Shown piece after piece: positions 22,817 through 24,323 of a DNA stretch of 24,323 bases. Every line of letters starts with the position of its first letter. Within the stretch, counting starts at the first letter, position 1. A program made the translations under genes and the position numbers. The stretch covers positions 1-24,323 of the forward strand of contig JAFMAA010000012.1 of NCBI GenBank assembly GCA_029785235.1, in the 5' to 3' direction. The notes below the pieces were generated by a model. The model worked only from the letters and a program-made list of their open reading frames with translations. It was not told where the DNA came from and ran no database searches. Source of the stretch: Nitrososphaerota archaeon (lineage in GTDB: Archaea; Thermoproteota; Nitrososphaeria; Nitrososphaerales; UBA183).

Positions 22817-24106
22817 ATGCCTTCCTACGAATCGGAGTTCGAGGCTGTAATCAGCGGAGTCCGCTCGCATGAGAAGTGGTTCTCGGAGAGCCTTCCGATG
22901 ATAGCCAGTGAAAACCTCGCGTCCGAGCCGGTTCGGAGGGTTCTTTCGTCAGACCTCGGCCACAGGTACGCTGAGGGGTGGCCTGGTGAGAGGGTCTATG
23001 CCGGGTGCAGATACATAGATCAGATAGAACTACAGGCAATCGCGCTTGGGAAGAAGCTGTTCAGGGCTGACCACTTCGACGTCAGACCTGTCTCGGGGGT
23101 AAACGCAAACCTGGCGGTCTATTCGGCCGTCAGTGGACCAGGTGACATGATGATGGCGCTATCCATCCCTAATGGGGGGCACATCTCCCACGGGAAGAAG
23201 GACTTCGGAGGGACGGCGGGGCTGGTGCACTCCCTCGATGTGTCATACTTCGCGTTCGACAAGGATTCGATGAACATCGATGTCGATGAGACGAAAAAGA
23301 GGATTGCGGCGTTGCCTTCTCTCAAGCTTGCGATGTTCGGCTGCAGCCTGTTTCTCTTCCCCCACCCTGTCAAGGAGTTGACGCAAGCTGTACATGACAA
23401 AGGAGGGGTCGTGTGCTATGATGCGGCCCATGTCGCCGGGCTGATTGCAGGCGGACAGTTCCAGGATCCTCTCAGGGAGGGCGCCCAGATAATGACCATG
23501 AGCACCCACAAGGTGCTCTTCGGGCCCCAGGGGGGCGCGATAGCGTCTTCGAATGAGTTCGCAGAGCCTCTCAAGAAGGCCGTCTTTCCTGGTACTGCGA
23601 GCAATCATCATCTCCATAACGTAGCCGCCAAGGCGATGGTCTTCGCTGAGTTCCTCCAGTTCGGGCGCAGTTACGCGAAGGACGTCGTAGTCAACGCTCA
23701 GACGCTCGCTGGGAGACTCGCCGCGCTGGGCGAGCGCGTCCTCGGAGAGAAGAACGGATACACCATGTCCCACCAAGTCGCTCTTGACGTGACCAGATAT
23801 GCCGATGGTGGGGTAATCGAGAAGCTGCTGGAAGACCAGAACATCATCTGCAATAGGGAACCGATACCTGGAGACCTTCAGGCAGGAAGACACTACACGA
23901 ACCCAGGCGGGATAAGGCTGGGCGTGTCAGAGCTGACACGCCTGGGGATGGGCAAATCAGAGATGAACGAGGTGGCCGAGCTTGTGCACCTGGGCCTCAG
24001 CGGTGCGAAGAGTCATGAAGTCGTGGCCAGAATCAGGGAGCTCAGGAAAGGCTTCCAGAAGGTGAAGTATTCGTTCAGAGACACGCCCGCCTACTCATTC
24101 GACTAG
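22817..24106 (+). CDS. glyA: Serine hydroxymethyltransferase (glycine hydroxymethyltransferase)
   Basis: The protein (429 aa) is a PLP enzyme of fold type I. '[20 protein letters not shown]' is the N-terminal signature, followed by '[17 protein letters not shown]', '[16 protein letters not shown]', the cofactor aspartate and His in '[13 protein letters not shown]', and the PLP lysine K232 in '[14 protein letters not shown]'. It interconverts serine and glycine while charging a C1 carrier; archaeal enzymes often use tetrahydromethanopterin. The family position of P-G-R-x-Y-Y-G-G is changed to P-G-E-R-V-Y-A-G, a pattern usual in archaeal SHMTs. The ATG start is chosen over the GTG at 22805 from TATA spacing. 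The 3' end overlaps the convergent PolD gene by 12 bases. Confidence 0.96.
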   Translation: MPSYESEFEAVISGVRSHEKWFSESLPMIASENLASEPVRRVLSSDLGHRYAEGWPGERVYAGCRYIDQIELQAIALGKKLFRADHFDVRPVSGVNANLAVYSAVSGPGDMMMALSIPNGGHISHGKKDFGGTAGLVHSLDVSYFAFDKDSMNIDVDETKKRIAALPSLKLAMFGCSLFLFPHPVKELTQAVHDKGGVVCYDAAHVAGLIAGGQFQDPLREGAQIMTMSTHKVLFGPQGGAIASSNEFAEPLKKAVFPGTASNHHLHNVAAKAMVFAEFLQFGRSYAKDVVVNAQTLAGRLAALGERVLGEKNGYTMSHQVALDVTRYADGGVIEKLLEDQNIICNREPIPGDLQAGRHYTNPGGIRLGVSELTRLGMGKSEMNEVAELVHLGLSGAKSHEVVARIRELRKGFQKVKYSFRDTPAYSFD

Positions 24107-24323
24107 CGCAGGCTTCAAAAAGTCCGTCAGCTCCAGTTGGTCAGCTTTCCTCGGTCCTTGGAAGAGCTGGTCTAGCTCTCTCTGAAGCATATCAAGCCTG
24201 TTCCTCAGATACGAATCGACATCGTACTCTCGCGCGAGGCGCTGCGCGATATGAAGATACTTCTCTACCGAAGCCCTAGTCAGGGTCCCTTTGATTTCGC
24301 CACCGCAACTGGGGCATTTGGAC
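24095..24323 (-). CDS. polC: DNA polymerase D large subunit (DP2), C-terminal end
   Basis: Only the last 75 codons lie in the window. They begin in a cysteine knuckle 'KCPSCGGEIKGTLTRASVEKY' and continue 'LHIAQRLAREYDVDSYLRNR', then 'LDMLQRELDQLF', ending in '[11 protein letters not shown]' and TGA. The C-P-x-C-G, S/A-V-x-K-Y-L, Y-x-V-x-x-Y and L-D/F-x tail, with F-L-like ends, is the known C terminus of the archaeal family D polymerase large subunit. The final L-x-D-F-L resembles a PCNA-interacting end. The gene is too short for an ordinary ORF scan here because it is cut by the window edge. DP2 is absent from Crenarchaeota, which helps place the genome. The stop overlaps the glyA end by 12 bases. 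Confidence 0.85.
   Translation of the reverse strand, partial: SKCPSCGGEIKGTLTRASVEKYLHIAQRLAREYDVDSYLRNRLDMLQRELDQLFQGPRKADQLELTDFLKPALVE

Noticed and set aside
22703..22870. N-terminal extension of the ABC ATPase frame to 22870
   Set aside because: It overlaps the glyA start and both TATA boxes, and its translation is R/H-rich and unlike ABC ATPases.
1..24323. CRISPR array, tRNA, rRNA, insertion sequence
   Set aside because: No regularly spaced repeats, no cloverleaf or rRNA-like stretch, and no transposase motif were seen on reading both strands.

Overview
The window reads as a piece of an archaeal chromosome. The clearest markers are the C-terminal tail of a PolD large subunit (DP2), a Sec61-beta/SecG gene, a DUF2070 membrane protein, an archaeal XPD helicase with four Fe-S cysteines, and an archaeal-type serine hydroxymethyltransferase. 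Many starts are TTG or GTG with a TATA-like box 23-33 bases upstream and no Shine-Dalgarno, which fits leaderless transcription. DP2 argues against a Crenarchaeote. Together with moderately high GC this suggests a TACK archaeon such as Nitrososphaeria or Bathyarchaeia, but the lineage cannot be settled from this sequence alone.

Left part (1-4.8 kb), an accessory, partly decayed region: the 3' end of an M29/NicX-like metalloenzyme gene; a short VOC (glyoxalase-like) N-terminal remnant; a winged-helix regulator followed by a GNAT acetyltransferase; a convergent Cas4-like/RecB-type Fe-S nuclease; an N-terminally truncated PEBP gene; a small helix-turn-helix-like ORF; and a classical SDR oxidoreductase.

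Middle part (4.8-14 kb): an XPD/Rad3-like helicase with an N-terminal zinc ribbon; an alpha/alpha-toroid (terpenoid cyclase/prenyltransferase-fold) protein whose start seems to be ACG; a DUF302 protein; a decayed zinc-ribbon gene with an early amber codon; a stand-alone class III nucleotide cyclase; an MtnX-like HAD phosphatase; an alpha/beta hydrolase; and an operon of a sequon-rich membrane-anchored surface protein with an ABC-2 ATPase and permease.

Right part (14-24.3 kb), more core-like: an RNase H-fold protein convergent with XPD. Then comes a minus-strand run, in transcription order: ABC ATPase, ABC permease, SecG, DUF2070, thymidylate kinase, HD phosphohydrolase, XPD. Divergent from the ABC ATPase is glyA, which runs tail-to-tail into DP2. 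The run mixes membrane biogenesis, dNTP metabolism (Tmk, HD) and DNA repair (XPD). No tRNA, rRNA, CRISPR array, insertion sequence or transposase was found.
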